Shown in pieces: positions 28,068-38,945 of a stretch of 64,000 nt of DNA. The DNA is from Iamia sp963728655. Lineage in GTDB: Bacteria; Actinomycetota; Acidimicrobiia; Acidimicrobiales; Iamiaceae. Below the pieces are notes generated by a model that made no database searches, had not been told where the DNA came from, and saw nothing but the letters and a program-made list of their open reading frames with translations. Every line of letters begins with the position of its first letter. The stretch's first letter is position 1. The stretch is taken from assembly GCA_963728655.1 (NCBI GenBank), contig CAVSLD010000006.1, forward strand, positions 992,001 to 1,056,000, given 5' to 3'. Both the position numbers and the translations under genes were made by a program.

Positions 28068-31000
28068 GTGGGCGACTCGTTCACCCACCTGCACACGCAC
28101 ACCGAGTACTCGATGCTCGACGGTGCGTCCCGCATCGAGCAGGTGGTGGCTGCGGCCGCGGCCGACGGCCAGCCCGCCCTGGGCATCACCGACCACGGCA
28201 ACATGTACGGCGTCCTGCCCTTCTACAAGGCGTGTCGCGACCACGACATCACGCCGGTGCTCGGGTTCGAGGCCTACATGGCCCACGAGCACCGCACCGA
28301 GCGCATCCAGACCCGGGGCAAGGTCGACGACACCGGCGGTGAGGGCGACGGCGGCAAGAAGGCCTACTACCACCTGACCCTGCTGGCCGAGAGCGACGTC
28401 GGCTACCGCAACCTCATCCAGCTGTCGTCGCGGGCCTTCATGGAGGGCTACTACCGCAAGCCCAAGGTCGACTGGGAGACCCTCGCCGACCACGCCGAGG
28501 GCGTCATCGCCACCACCGGGTGCCTGGGCGGCCACGTGCTCCAGTCGCTGCTCAACGGCGACGAGAAGGGCGCGCTGATGAAGGCGGCCCGGCTCCAGGA
28601 GATCTTCGGGCGCGACAACCTCTTCGTCGAGCTCCAGGACCACGGGATCCCCGAGCAGCACCGCACCAACCCGAAGCTGATCGAGATCGCCCGACGCATC
28701 GGCGCCCCGTTGCTGGCCACCAACGACAGCCACTACACCCACGCCGCCGACGCCGAGGGCCACGACGCCCTGCTCTGCGTGCAGACCGGCGCCCTGATCG
28801 CCCAGGGCGAGAACGAGCGCTTCAAGTTCAAGGGCGCCGGCCACTACCTGAAGTCGGCGTCGGAGATGCGCCACCTGTTCCGCGACGTCGAGGTGGCCTG
28901 CGACAACTCGCTGTGGATCGCCGAGCGGGCCGACGTCACCATCGACATGGGCGGCAAGCCCAAGCTGCCCAGCTTCCCGTTGCCGGAGGGCTTCGCCTCC
29001 GACACCGAGTACCTGCGCCACCTCACCTTCGAGGGGGCGCGCCAGCGGTGGGGGGGCGACCTGCCCGACAAGGTGGTCGAGCGGCTGGCCTACGAGCTCC
29101 AGGTCATCGACGACATGGGGTTCTCGGCCTACTTCCTGATCACCTGGGACCTCATCAAGCACGCCCGCGACATGGACATCCGGGTCGGCCCCGGGCGGGG
29201 GAGCGCGGCGGGCTGCGCGGTGGCCTACTGCCTGCGCATCACCGACCTCGACCCCATCCGCTACGACCTGCTCTTCGAGCGCTTCCTGAACCCCAGCCGG
29301 GTGTCCATGCCCGACATCGACATGGACTTCGACTCCCGCTACCGGGACGAGATGATCCGCTACGCGGCCGAGCGCTACGGCCGCGACCACGTGGCCCAGA
29401 TCGTCACCTTCTCCACCATCAAGGCCCGGGCCGCGGTGCGCGACGCCGCCCGGGTGCTGGGCCTGCCCTACGCGGTGGGCGACAAGGTGGCCAAGGCCAT
29501 GCCGCCGCTGGTCATGGGGCGCGACACACCGCTCTACGCGTGCCTGGAGCAGCACGACAAGTTCGTCGACGGCTACCAGCGGGCCGCCGAGCTGCGGGGC
29601 ATGTACGAGGCCGACCCCGACGTGGCCCGGGTCGTCGACGTGGCCAAGAGCCTCGAGGGCCTGCGCCGCCAGGACGGCATCCACGCCGCCGCGGTGGTGA
29701 TCACCGACGAGTCGCTCACCGAGTACCTGCCCATCCAGCGCAAGCCGGGGCCGGGGCAGACGCTCGAGGAGGCGCCCGTCGTCACCCAGTACGAGATGGG
29801 CAACGTCGAGGCCCTGGGCCTGCTCAAGATGGACTTCCTGGGGCTGCGCAACCTCGACGTCATCACCGACGCGCTGGCGCTCATCAAGGACTTCCGGGGC
29901 ATCGACGTCGACATCGACGACCCGCCCCTCGACGACGAGCCCACCTTCGAGATGCTCCGCCGGGGCGACTCCATCGGCGTGTTCCAGATGGAGGGCGGCG
30001 GGCTGCGACAGCTCCTGCGCCAGCTGGCTCCCACCAGCTTCCAGGACGTCTGCGCCCTCGTGGCCCTCTACCGCCCGGGGCCCATGGGCGTGAACATGCA
30101 CACCGACTACGCCGACCGCAAGAACGAGCGGCGGCCGGTCGAGTTCTTCCACCCCGACGCCAAGGAGCTGCTCTCCGACACCTACGGCCTGATGATCTAC
30201 CAGGAGTCGGTGATGCGGGTGAGCCAGCAGTTCGCGGGCTACTCCCTGGCCGACGCCGACAACCTGCGCAAGGCCTGCGGCAAGAAGAACCGCGAGATCA
30301 TGGCCCAGCAGCGGACCAAGTTCGTCGACGGCTGCGAGGCCGCCGGCTACGGCGCGGCGCTGGGCACCGAGCTGTTCGACATCATCGAGAACTTCGCCGA
30401 CTACGCCTTCAACAAGAGCCACTCGTTCGGCTACGGGCTGGTCGCCTACCAGACGGCCTACCTCAAGGCGAACTACCGCATCGAGTACCTGGCGGCCCTT
30501 CTGACCAGCGTGAAGGCCAACCTCGACAAGGCCGCCGTCTACCTCAACGAGTGCCGGATCTCGGGCATCAAGGTGCTGGTGGCCGACGTCAACCGGTCCA
30601 AGGCCGACTTCGTGCCGGTCCGCCTCGACGACGGCAGCGAGGCCATCCCCTTCGGGCTCTCGGCGGTGCGCAACGTGGGCGCCGCCATCGTCGCTCAGAT
30701 GGTCGACGAGCGGGAGGCCAACGGGCCCTACGAGGACTTCTCCGACTTCTGCGACCGGGTGCCCCTGCCGGTGCTCAACAAGCGGGCCATCGAGTCGCTC
30801 ATCAAGGCCGGGGGGTTCGACTCGCTCGGCCATCCCCGCAAGGGCCTCCTCCAGGTCTTCGAGCCCATCATCGACATGACCCTGTCGCGGCGGCGCCAGG
30901 AGGACCAGGGCGTCATGTCCCTGTTCGACGACGCCCCCGACGGCGGCGGGGGCGGCTTCGACGACCGCCCCGCCATCCCCGACGTCGAGTTCGAGAAGAC

Positions 31001-31667
31001 CGAGAAGCTGCGCTTCGAGAAGGAGATGCTCGGCCTCTACGTCTCCGACCACCCGATCATGGGGCTGGAGGACGCCCTGGCCCGACGCACCGACTGCTCG
31101 CTGCGGGAGCTGATCGAGCGGGCCGAGGCGGCCGAGGCCGGCGAGGCCACCGAGGTCGCACCTCCCTCCGGTGGCGGACGGGAGAAGCGCGACAAGGTCG
31201 TCACCGTCGGCGGGGTGATCACCAGCCTCCAGCACAAGTTCACCAAGGCCAACGCCCGCATGGCCGTGTTCGTGCTGGAGGACCTGGAGGCCAGCCTCGA
31301 GGTCACCGTGTTCCCCCGGACCTTCGAGACCATCGGCCACGTGCTGGCCGACGACCTGGTCGTCACCATGAAGGCCCGCCTCGACACCCGCGACGACCAG
31401 CCCAAGCTGATCGCCATGGAGGTCACGCCGTGCGAGGACCTCTCCGACGACCCGCCCCTGCGGCTGCGGGTGCCGCCCCACCACCTCTCCGACCAGCGGG
31501 TCCGCGACCTCAAGGACCTGCTGGTGCGCTTCCCCGGCGACTCCACCGTCTACCTGCACGTGGGGGAGCAGGTCGTGCGCCTGCCCGACGGCTGGTCGGT
31601 CGACCGCGGCTCGGGCCTCGTGGCCGAGCTGCGCGTCGTCTTCGGCGCCGACTGCCTCGTCGGCTGA
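28068..31667 (+). CDS. dnaE: DnaE1, DNA polymerase III alpha subunit
   Basis: Replicative polymerase, 1199 residues, complete. Domains in order: PHP (FTHLHTHTEYSMLDGASR, GITDHGNMYG), palm with catalytic aspartates (VGPGRGSAAGCAVAYCLR; MPDIDMDFDSRYRDEM), fingers (KMDFLGLRNLDVI; FQMEGGGLRQLLRQL; FNKSHSFGYGLVAYQTAYLK), tandem helix-hairpin-helix region (LNKRAIESLIKAGGFDSLG) and C-terminal OB fold (VVTVGGVITSLQHKFT). Size and PHP motifs fit the replicative DnaE1 rather than the mutagenic DnaE2. GTG start behind aggagg. A very long antisense frame on the minus strand is a composition artefact. Confidence 0.97.
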   Translation: MGDSFTHLHTHTEYSMLDGASRIEQVVAAAAADGQPALGITDHGNMYGVLPFYKACRDHDITPVLGFEAYMAHEHRTERIQTRGKVDDTGGEGDGGKKAYYHLTLLAESDVGYRNLIQLSSRAFMEGYYRKPKVDWETLADHAEGVIATTGCLGGHVLQSLLNGDEKGALMKAARLQEIFGRDNLFVELQDHGIPEQHRTNPKLIEIARRIGAPLLATNDSHYTHAADAEGHDALLCVQTGALIAQGENERFKFKGAGHYLKSASEMRHLFRDVEVACDNSLWIAERADVTIDMGGKPKLPSFPLPEGFASDTEYLRHLTFEGARQRWGGDLPDKVVERLAYELQVIDDMGFSAYFLITWDLIKHARDMDIRVGPGRGSAAGCAVAYCLRITDLDPIRYDLLFERFLNPSRVSMPDIDMDFDSRYRDEMIRYAAERYGRDHVAQIVTFSTIKARAAVRDAARVLGLPYAVGDKVAKAMPPLVMGRDTPLYACLEQHDKFVDGYQRAAELRGMYEADPDVARVVDVAKSLEGLRRQDGIHAAAVVITDESLTEYLPIQRKPGPGQTLEEAPVVTQYEMGNVEALGLLKMDFLGLRNLDVITDALALIKDFRGIDVDIDDPPLDDEPTFEMLRRGDSIGVFQMEGGGLRQLLRQLAPTSFQDVCALVALYRPGPMGVNMHTDYADRKNERRPVEFFHPDAKELLSDTYGLMIYQESVMRVSQQFAGYSLADADNLRKACGKKNREIMAQQRTKFVDGCEAAGYGAALGTELFDIIENFADYAFNKSHSFGYGLVAYQTAYLKANYRIEYLAALLTSVKANLDKAAVYLNECRISGIKVLVADVNRSKADFVPVRLDDGSEAIPFGLSAVRNVGAAIVAQMVDEREANGPYEDFSDFCDRVPLPVLNKRAIESLIKAGGFDSLGHPRKGLLQVFEPIIDMTLSRRRQEDQGVMSLFDDAPDGGGGGFDDRPAIPDVEFEKTEKLRFEKEMLGLYVSDHPIMGLEDALARRTDCSLRELIERAEAAEAGEATEVAPPSGGGREKRDKVVTVGGVITSLQHKFTKANARMAVFVLEDLEASLEVTVFPRTFETIGHVLADDLVVTMKARLDTRDDQPKLIAMEVTPCEDLSDDPPLRLRVPPHHLSDQRVRDLKDLLVRFPGDSTVYLHVGEQVVRLPDGWSVDRGSGLVAELRVVFGADCLVG

Positions 31668-31682
31668 GCGGTGCCCGCGGGG

Positions 31683-31714
31683 CCTGGGGGCGGCCCGGCG
31701 AGCCCGTGCCCAGG
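31683..31714 (+). terminator. Possible terminator after dnaE
   Basis: cctggg...cccagg stem with an inner GC-rich loop, 16 bases after the dnaE stop. A promoter for the next gene may lie at ttgcac-17 bp-tggact (31745-31773). Both assignments are weak. Confidence 0.35.
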
Positions 31715-31816
31715 GGCGGCGCGCCCGGTGCCCTGACCAGCCGAGTTGCACGACGGCGCTGGGGCGACTGGACTTGTCGGGCCCCCTACGCCCGCTCCCG
31801 GAGGGTTGACACACCG

Positions 31817-32485
31817 ATGGCCACCGAGGTCGAGACCAAGGACTGCACCGCTCTCTCGGATTCAGAGCTGGCCGAGATGGCCGACCTCTGCGCCTCGGGG
31901 CCCCGTGCCTACGAGGCCGGGATGCTCTCGAAGCTGGTCGAGGAGTGGGTGCTCGTCACCCTGGCTCGCGAGAACGACCGCCTGAAGGGCTTCTCCTTCT
32001 GCACCCTGGAGCGCATCGGCGGCACGCCGAGCCTCCTGATCGGCCTGGCGTCGATCAAGCGCACCGCCAAGCGCGACACGGTCCTGCGCCAGATGATGAC
32101 CGACCAGCTCCGCCGCTCGGTCCTGGCCTTCCCCGACGAGGACGTGCTGGTCGGCACCCGCCTGGCCACCGCCTCGGGCTTCGACGCCTTCCGCAACCTC
32201 GACGACATCGTCCCCCGGCCCGACTACGTCGCCACCGGTGAGGAGCGGGCCTGGGGCCGGCGCCTGGCCAAGCGCTTCGGCACCGCCTCGGAGGCCTACG
32301 ACGAGCGGGCCTTCAAGATCACCGGCTCCGAGGTCCCGGCCCTGGTGCTCGACCACGACAGCGCCAAGCCCGAGGCCATCGACGCCGACGTCGTCGCCCT
32401 CTTCGACGACATCGACGAGGAGGCCGGCGACGCGCTGGTCGCCTTCGGCTGGGCCCTGGCCGACGACCTGGTGAAGCTGCTCTAG
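31817..32485 (+). CDS. Uncharacterised 222-residue protein downstream of dnaE
   Basis: I do not recognise the family. 222 residues, soluble, no signal peptide or membrane segment. The pattern of alternating strands and helices (VEEWVLVTLARENDRLKGFS, SLLIGLASIKRTAKRDTVL, QMMTDQLRRSVLAFPDEDVL, VGTRLATASGFDAF) resembles a GNAT-type acyltransferase fold, and the C-terminus is acidic (ALFDDIDEEAGDALVAFG). Four cysteines early on (CTALSD, CASGP, SFCTLE) do not form a clear motif. ATG at 31817. Between dnaE and a nitroreductase; function unknown. Confidence 0.75.
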   Translation: MATEVETKDCTALSDSELAEMADLCASGPRAYEAGMLSKLVEEWVLVTLARENDRLKGFSFCTLERIGGTPSLLIGLASIKRTAKRDTVLRQMMTDQLRRSVLAFPDEDVLVGTRLATASGFDAFRNLDDIVPRPDYVATGEERAWGRRLAKRFGTASEAYDERAFKITGSEVPALVLDHDSAKPEAIDADVVALFDDIDEEAGDALVAFGWALADDLVKLL

Positions 32486-32523
32486 GTCGGCCCCCGGCGC
32501 CCCCGCCCGGCGCCGCCCACCCG

Positions 32524-33141
32524 ATGGAGCTCTCCGACGCGGTGCGCCGCCGGCGCATGGTCCGCGCCTTCACCGACGAGCCCGTCGCGCCCCAGGTGGT
32601 CGACGGCCTGCTCGACGCCGCCCGCCGGGCCCCCTCCGCGGGCAACGCCCAGGGCGCTCGGTTCCTCGTGCTCGACACGCCCGGGGCGGTGGCCGGCTAC
32701 TGGGACATCACCCTGGCCCCCGAGCGCCGGGCCGGCTTCGCCTGGCCCGGGCTGCTGGTGGCACCGGTGCTGGTGGTGGTCCTGGTGGACCCCGACGCCT
32801 ACGTGGCCCGCTACGCCGAGGCCGACAAGGCGGCGACGGGTCTGGGAGAGGGGACCGACGCCTGGCCCGTGCCCTACTGGTGGGTCGACGTCGGCGGCGT
32901 GGTCCAGACGCTCCTCCTCGGTGCGGTCGACGCCGGCCTGGGCGGGTGCCTGTTCGGCCTGTTCGCGGCCGAGGACGCGGTGCTGGGTGCCCACGGCGTG
33001 CCCGCCGGGTGGCGGGCGGCGGGCACCGTCGCCCTCGGCCACCCGGCCGGGGACGACCGCCCCGGGCGCTCGGCCGGCCGGCCCCGCGCCCCGCTCGCCG
33101 AGGTGGCCCGACGGGGCCGGTGGGAGCACCCCGCACCCTGA
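32524..33141 (+). CDS. Nitroreductase-family FMN oxidoreductase
   Basis: 205 residues, matching FMN-dependent nitroreductase-like enzymes. The N-terminal FMN-binding pattern is RRRRMVRAFTDEPV followed by ARRAPSAGNAQGARFLVL. The central DVGGVVQTLLLGAVDAGLGG is the helix that packs on the flavin, and GTVALGHPAGDDRPGRSAGR is the usual C-terminal strand-loop. The substrate is unknown (nitro compounds, quinones or BluB-like chemistry are all seen in the family). ATG start, 38 bases after the unknown gene, so it is possibly co-transcribed with it. Confidence 0.85.
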   Translation: MELSDAVRRRRMVRAFTDEPVAPQVVDGLLDAARRAPSAGNAQGARFLVLDTPGAVAGYWDITLAPERRAGFAWPGLLVAPVLVVVLVDPDAYVARYAEADKAATGLGEGTDAWPVPYWWVDVGGVVQTLLLGAVDAGLGGCLFGLFAAEDAVLGAHGVPAGWRAAGTVALGHPAGDDRPGRSAGRPRAPLAEVARRGRWEHPAP

Positions 33142-33340
33142 GAAGGTTGCGAAGAGGTGACTGCGGCAGCGCTGTGAGCAGGGATTGCTTGTGCTGTGCC
33201 CAACTTCACGTTGCGATGACGTTACGAAACGGGTCCTGAGGGGCCACACTGCCCTCTGCCCCGGCCACTCGTGAACTCGTTCACGTAGTCCTTCCCCCGC
33301 CGGGGTTGATCGACCCCGAGCAACAAGGAGACGTCCCTCC
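33142..33340 (+). promoter_or_regulatory. Leader of the Rpf-like gene with a palindrome
   Basis: 199-base leader, AT-richer than its surroundings. It holds a perfect inverted repeat cgtgaac-tc-gttcacg (33270-33285), a likely operator or RNA stem, and short GC hairpins (ccccgccgggg and ggggttgatcgacccc, about 33296-33315) just before the caaggaga ribosome site (33323-33330). Rpf genes in actinobacteria often carry a c-di-AMP (ydaO) riboswitch here, but I do not see its conserved sequence blocks. Confidence 0.45.
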
Positions 33341-34066
33341 ATGGACGCAACCCGAAAGGCGCGTTCAGCCGAGCGCCCTCCGAGTCCCACCGCGCCGGAC
33401 GGCGCCCGGTTCCGCCGCCGGCGGGTCCGCCTCGCCACCGGCGCCGCCGCGGTGTCCCTGGCCCTGGCGGCCGCCCTCGGGCCGGCCGCCGTGGACCACG
33501 GCTCCGACGAGACCGCCACCTCCGTCGCGACCCTCCCGGTCCGCCAGGAGGTCGTCACCGAGGCCCCCACGGCCCCTGACCTCGACCGGGCCCAGTCGCC
33601 GCGGGGTCCGACCCAGCACGACAAGGAGGTGCTGTTCCTGGCGCTCGTCCAGCAGCACCAGGACGCCGAGGCGTGGTACGCCACCGCCGCCCAGCGCGCG
33701 GCCGAGGCCGAGGCCGCCCGCCAGCAGGAGGCCGCCGAGGCGGCCGCGGCCGAGGAGGCGGCCCAGGAGGCCGCCCCCGAGCCCGCCCCCGAGCCCCAGG
33801 ACGACGCCCCCGCCCCCTCCGGCGGTGGCAGCGGCGTCTGGGACCAGCTGGCCCAGTGCGAGTCGGGTGGCAACTGGTCCATCAACACCGGCAACGGCTA
33901 CTACGGCGGGCTCCAGTTCAACCTGGGGACCTGGCAGGCCATGGGTGGCTCCGGCCTCCCGAGCGACAACAGCCGCTCGGCCCAGATCGCCGTGGCCGAG
34001 CGCGTCCTCGCCAGCCAGGGCTGGGGTGCGTGGCCGTCCTGCGCCAGCCAGCTGGGGCTGCGCTAG
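33341..34066 (+). CDS. Secreted Rpf-like transglycosylase-domain protein
   Basis: 241 residues. Twin-Arg-like basic N-terminus (RRRRVRLATG) and hydrophobic core AAAVSLALAAALGPAA form a signal peptide. Residues about 90-165 are an Ala/Glu/Gln-rich helical stalk, then a Pro-rich linker, then a C-terminal Rpf/lysozyme-like domain: SGVWDQLAQCESGGNWSI (catalytic Glu, first Cys), GNGYYGGLQFNLGTWQAMGG and GWGAWPSCASQLGL (second Cys). Such domains cut peptidoglycan and aid regrowth from dormancy. ATG start with aaggag upstream. Confidence 0.9.
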   Translation: MDATRKARSAERPPSPTAPDGARFRRRRVRLATGAAAVSLALAAALGPAAVDHGSDETATSVATLPVRQEVVTEAPTAPDLDRAQSPRGPTQHDKEVLFLALVQQHQDAEAWYATAAQRAAEAEAARQQEAAEAAAAEEAAQEAAPEPAPEPQDDAPAPSGGGSGVWDQLAQCESGGNWSINTGNGYYGGLQFNLGTWQAMGGSGLPSDNSRSAQIAVAERVLASQGWGAWPSCASQLGLR

Positions 34067-34077
34067 CCAAACCCCGC

Positions 34078-34096
34078 GGGCCTGTCCGACAGGCCC
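34078..34096. terminator. Hairpin after the Rpf-like gene
   Basis: Perfect 8-bp stem gggcctgt-ccg-acaggccc, 11 bases after the stop. Separates this gene from the convergent YyaL-type gene ending at 34226. Confidence 0.6.
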
Positions 34097-34225
34097 CACG
34101 ATCGACGGAACCCTCCCCCCGGGGTCCGTCGCCGCCGGCCCGGTCGCCCTGCGACCGGGTCGGTGCGCGCCCGGGCGGCGACCGGCACGGGCGGAGGTCG
34201 GCCCGGGTCGGGAGGGGGGCGGCGG

Positions 34226-36244
<2,019 letters not shown>

Positions 36245-36303
36245 CGGGTCACGGTATCGGCGCCCGGCGGGCGCGCCGTCCGGGCCTGGGGTCCCGGCCC
36301 TCC

Positions 36304-37434
36304 TCAGCGGTGCAGCGAGACGATGCGCCCGACGTCGGGCGGGACCCGCCCGGCGTGGACGTCGGCCCACGTCGCGGCGGCCTCCTCCGGGCCGTGGGAG
36401 CGCACCACGGTCAGCCAGTCCCGCGAGCCCTCCACGAAGGCGGCCAGGGCCCGGGCCGAGTCCGCCTGCAGGGACGAGAGGTCGACACCGTCGGCGCGCA
36501 GGGCGTCCATCGCGGTGGGGGCGAAGAAGAGCTCGGGCGTCGGCCCGGCCGTCACCGCCGTGGGCGGCGCGTCGTTGTGGGTGCGGCCGACCACCATCGA
36601 GTGGGCCAGGTGGTGGCCGAAGCGGTCGTGGAGGGCGCCCACGACCCGGCCGTCACCAGCCATGTCGACTGCCACCGCAGGGACGACGGGCAGGGACGTG
36701 ACGTCGTCGTAGGTCACGACCTCGTCGTAGAGGCCGAGGCCCGCCACCGCTTCGACGTGGCCGGGGGAGGTGACGCCCACCAGTCGGACGTCGTCGTGGG
36801 CGCGGGCGCAGGTGGCGAAGCCGATGGCGGTCTTGGACGACGCCGAGAGCACGATCGCGGCCTCGGCGCCGAACCAGGAGCGCGACGAGAAGTGGGCGTC
36901 GGCCAGGAAGCCGGTCAGGAACAGGCCCCGCAGGAGGGCGTGGCGGTCCTCGAGGTCGGCCCGGACGTCCGGGTCGGCCTCGTCGGGCAGGAGCGGGTCG
37001 GTCCGGGCGTCCTCGAGGGTCCGGTACACCGCAGCGTGCTCGGCCCGGTGGGGCCCGTCGTCGCGCAGCCCGGTGCGGGTGGGGCTCACGGCCACGTCGA
37101 CGTGGCCGGCCATCGGGAACCAGCCGTAGAGGCGACCCCCCGGCGCCACGTCGGGGTGGGCGGAGGCGATGACGTCGGCCCAGCCCATGGCCGGCACCCG
37201 CCCCCAGGCCGGGTCGGCGGTGGGGTAGAAGCCCCAGTAGCCGAGGAGGTCGCCCATCTGGGCGTAGGTGACCGTGTTGGCGGTGACCGCCCACCGGTCG
37301 ACCCGCAGGCGCACCGCGCCGGGCGCCAGGTCGCCGAGCTCGTCGACCACCAGGCGGGTGGTGGCGGTGGCGGCCCGGTCGACCTCCAGGACGTCGGTGG
37401 TGGCGGTGGTGGTCACGGGGCGGCTCCGGGGCAC
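36304..37434 (-). CDS. DUF2855-family protein
   Basis: 376 residues; matches DUF2855, an uncharacterised family with an alcohol-dehydrogenase (MDR)-like layout. Segments seen: LRVDRWAVTANTVTYAQMGD and YWGFYPTADPAWGRVPAMGW early; GAEAAIVLSASSKTAIGFAT in the middle, at the nucleotide-binding position of MDR enzymes; then VVGALHDRFGHHL near the end. No zinc motif is seen. The ethylene-forming or quinone-reductase role sometimes suggested is not shown here. GTG 37434 or GTG 37416 could start it. Divergent from an SDR gene. Confidence 0.82.
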   Translation of the reverse strand: MPRSRPVTTTATTDVLEVDRAATATTRLVVDELGDLAPGAVRLRVDRWAVTANTVTYAQMGDLLGYWGFYPTADPAWGRVPAMGWADVIASAHPDVAPGGRLYGWFPMAGHVDVAVSPTRTGLRDDGPHRAEHAAVYRTLEDARTDPLLPDEADPDVRADLEDRHALLRGLFLTGFLADAHFSSRSWFGAEAAIVLSASSKTAIGFATCARAHDDVRLVGVTSPGHVEAVAGLGLYDEVVTYDDVTSLPVVPAVAVDMAGDGRVVGALHDRFGHHLAHSMVVGRTHNDAPPTAVTAGPTPELFFAPTAMDALRADGVDLSSLQADSARALAAFVEGSRDWLTVVRSHGPEEAAATWADVHAGRVPPDVGRIVSLHR

Positions 37435-37491
37435 GGGGGACGGCGGCCCGACGGTACGGGACCGCCCGCCGTCGCGCCCCGGGTGGCGACG

Positions 37492-37497
37492 TAGGGT
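37492..37497 (+). promoter_or_regulatory. Candidate -10 (TAGGGT) for SDR gene
   Basis: TAGGGT ends 8 bases before the GTG start at 37506 and there is no Shine-Dalgarno sequence, so a leaderless transcript is likely. Confidence 0.5.
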
Positions 37498-37505
37498 CGA
37501 CAGCC

Positions 37506-38264
37506 GTGGAGATCGACCTGGACGGCAAGGTGGCGGTGGTGACCGGGGCGTCGCGGGGCATCGGCCTGGCGACCGCCCACCGCCTGGCCGGCGCCGGGGC
37601 CCGCGTGCTGCTGACGTCGCGCAAGGCCGAGGCGGTGGAGGCCGCGGCCGACGAGGTGCGCGACGCCGTGCCCGGCTCCGAGGTGGCCGCCCTCGCGGCC
37701 AACGCCGGGGACCCCGACAGCCCCGGGGCGGTGGTCGGCGCCGCCGTCGAGCGGTGGGGCGGGGTCGACATCGTGGTCAACAACGCGGCCACCAACCCCT
37801 ACTTCGGCCCCGCCCTCGACATCAGCGACAGCCAGTGGGCCAAGACCTTCGAGGTCAACCTCAAGGGGGCCCACGCCCTGGTGCGGGAGGCCTGGCGGGC
37901 GTCCATGGCGGAGCGGGGCGGGGCCGTGGTGAACGTGGCGTCGGTGGGCGGGGTGCTGGTCGAGCCCGGCATCGGGATCTACAACGTCACCAAGGCCGCC
38001 CTGCTGCACCTCACCCGCACCCTGGCGGGCGAGGTGGGCCCGGCTGTGCGGGTGAACGCGGTGGCCCCGGGCCTGGTGCGCACCGACATGGCCCGGGGAC
38101 TGTGGGAGGAGCACGGCGAGGCCATCGCCGCGCGCGTGCCGCTGCGCCGGCTGGGGGAGCCCGACGACGTCGCCGGCGCCATCCTCTTCCTGGTCAGCGA
38201 TCTGGCCCGGTGGATCACGGGGGCGACCATCACCGTCGACGGGGGCATGGACCTCCACGGGTGA
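37506..38264 (+). CDS. Short-chain dehydrogenase/reductase (FabG-like)
   Basis: NAD(P)-dependent oxidoreductase of 252 residues. Cofactor loop VVTGASRGIGLATA, structural VNNAATNPYFG, catalytic Ser region VVNVASVGGVLVEPG, YNVTKAALLHLTRTLAGE (Tyr-x3-Lys) and C-terminal ITGATITVDGGMDLHG. An Arg after strand two (LLTSRKAEAV) favours NADPH. The substrate cannot be told; similar proteins reduce 3-oxoacyl groups or secondary alcohols. GTG start at 37506. Confidence 0.9.
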   Translation: MEIDLDGKVAVVTGASRGIGLATAHRLAGAGARVLLTSRKAEAVEAAADEVRDAVPGSEVAALAANAGDPDSPGAVVGAAVERWGGVDIVVNNAATNPYFGPALDISDSQWAKTFEVNLKGAHALVREAWRASMAERGGAVVNVASVGGVLVEPGIGIYNVTKAALLHLTRTLAGEVGPAVRVNAVAPGLVRTDMARGLWEEHGEAIAARVPLRRLGEPDDVAGAILFLVSDLARWITGATITVDGGMDLHG

Positions 38265-38350
38265 GATCACCCTCGCGGGTGACAGCGGTGTGACCACGGC
38301 CACGGTCGGGGAGCGCGCCACCACACCGCGACACACCACAGGAGCCCCCC

Positions 38351-38839
38351 GTGCCCAAGAAGCTGCTCATCCTCCTCGCCGCCACCCTCCTGGCCCTCGC
38401 CGCCGTGGCCGGCTGCTCCGACGACGACGGCAACGACCAGGATGCGAGCGACACCGCCGAGAGCGTCGTGGACGATGTCCAGGAGGGGGCCGGGGACGCC
38501 GCGTCGACCGCGTCCAGCGTGGCCGAGGACGTCAGCGTCGACGCGGCCGAGACGGCCGCCCGCAACATCGCCAAGGAGCAGGGCGAGGAGGAGTTCAAGG
38601 ACAACGACGCCGAGCTCGACGGCGACCTCTCCTGCGAGGCCACGGCCCAGGACGACGACACCTCCACCATCGACATCACCTGCACCGGCACCACCGGGGA
38701 CGGCGGCGAGGCCGAGCTCACCGGCACGACGTCCGAGACCCCGGGCGCCAGCGCCACCGAGCTGGAGGGCGACTTCACCGGCACCGTCGACGGTGACGAG
38801 GTCTTCACCACCGACACCCTCGGGAACGAGGACGGCTGA
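38351..38839 (+). CDS. Small acidic lipoprotein, function unknown
   Basis: 162 residues. Signal peptide MPKKLLILLAATLLALAAVA followed by a lipobox Cys (VAGC), so surface- or membrane-anchored. The mature part is very acidic (SDDDGNDQDASDTAESV), has a short amphipathic helix, then a Thr/Asp-rich beta-type half with two Cys (LSCEATAQDD; DITCTGTTG) that may form a disulphide and resemble DUF4333-like secreted domains. GTG start at 38351. No partner gene suggests a role. Ends at a strong hairpin. Confidence 0.75.
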   Translation: MPKKLLILLAATLLALAAVAGCSDDDGNDQDASDTAESVVDDVQEGAGDAASTASSVAEDVSVDAAETAARNIAKEQGEEEFKDNDAELDGDLSCEATAQDDDTSTIDITCTGTTGDGGEAELTGTTSETPGASATELEGDFTGTVDGDEVFTTDTLGNEDG

Positions 38840-38862
38840 CCACGCGGCAGTCGAGCCGCACC

Positions 38863-38889
38863 GGGGCCCGGGTCGACGACCCGGGCCCC
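38863..38889 (+). terminator. Strong GC hairpin terminator
   Basis: Perfect 12-bp stem ggggcccgggtc / gacccgggcccc with a 3-nt loop (gac), 23 bases after the lipoprotein stop. Longest perfect stem noted in the window; no T run. Confidence 0.7.
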
Positions 38890-38945
38890 TCCCGCGCGCC
38901 TGTGACCTGTGACACCATTGGGCCACCCGACCAGAGGAGCGCGCC

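Noticed and set aside
27861..31814. A minus-strand open frame of more than 1300 codons opposite dnaE
   Set aside because: Very GC-rich coding DNA leaves long open frames opposite the true gene. The translation is low-complexity (Val/Gly/Ala/His/Asp-rich) with no motifs, while the plus strand encodes a complete DnaE.
33142..33340. c-di-AMP (ydaO) riboswitch before the Rpf-like gene
   Set aside because: Expected from other actinobacterial rpf genes, but the conserved GGGGUGAAU-type and CAGCUAACC-type blocks are not seen.
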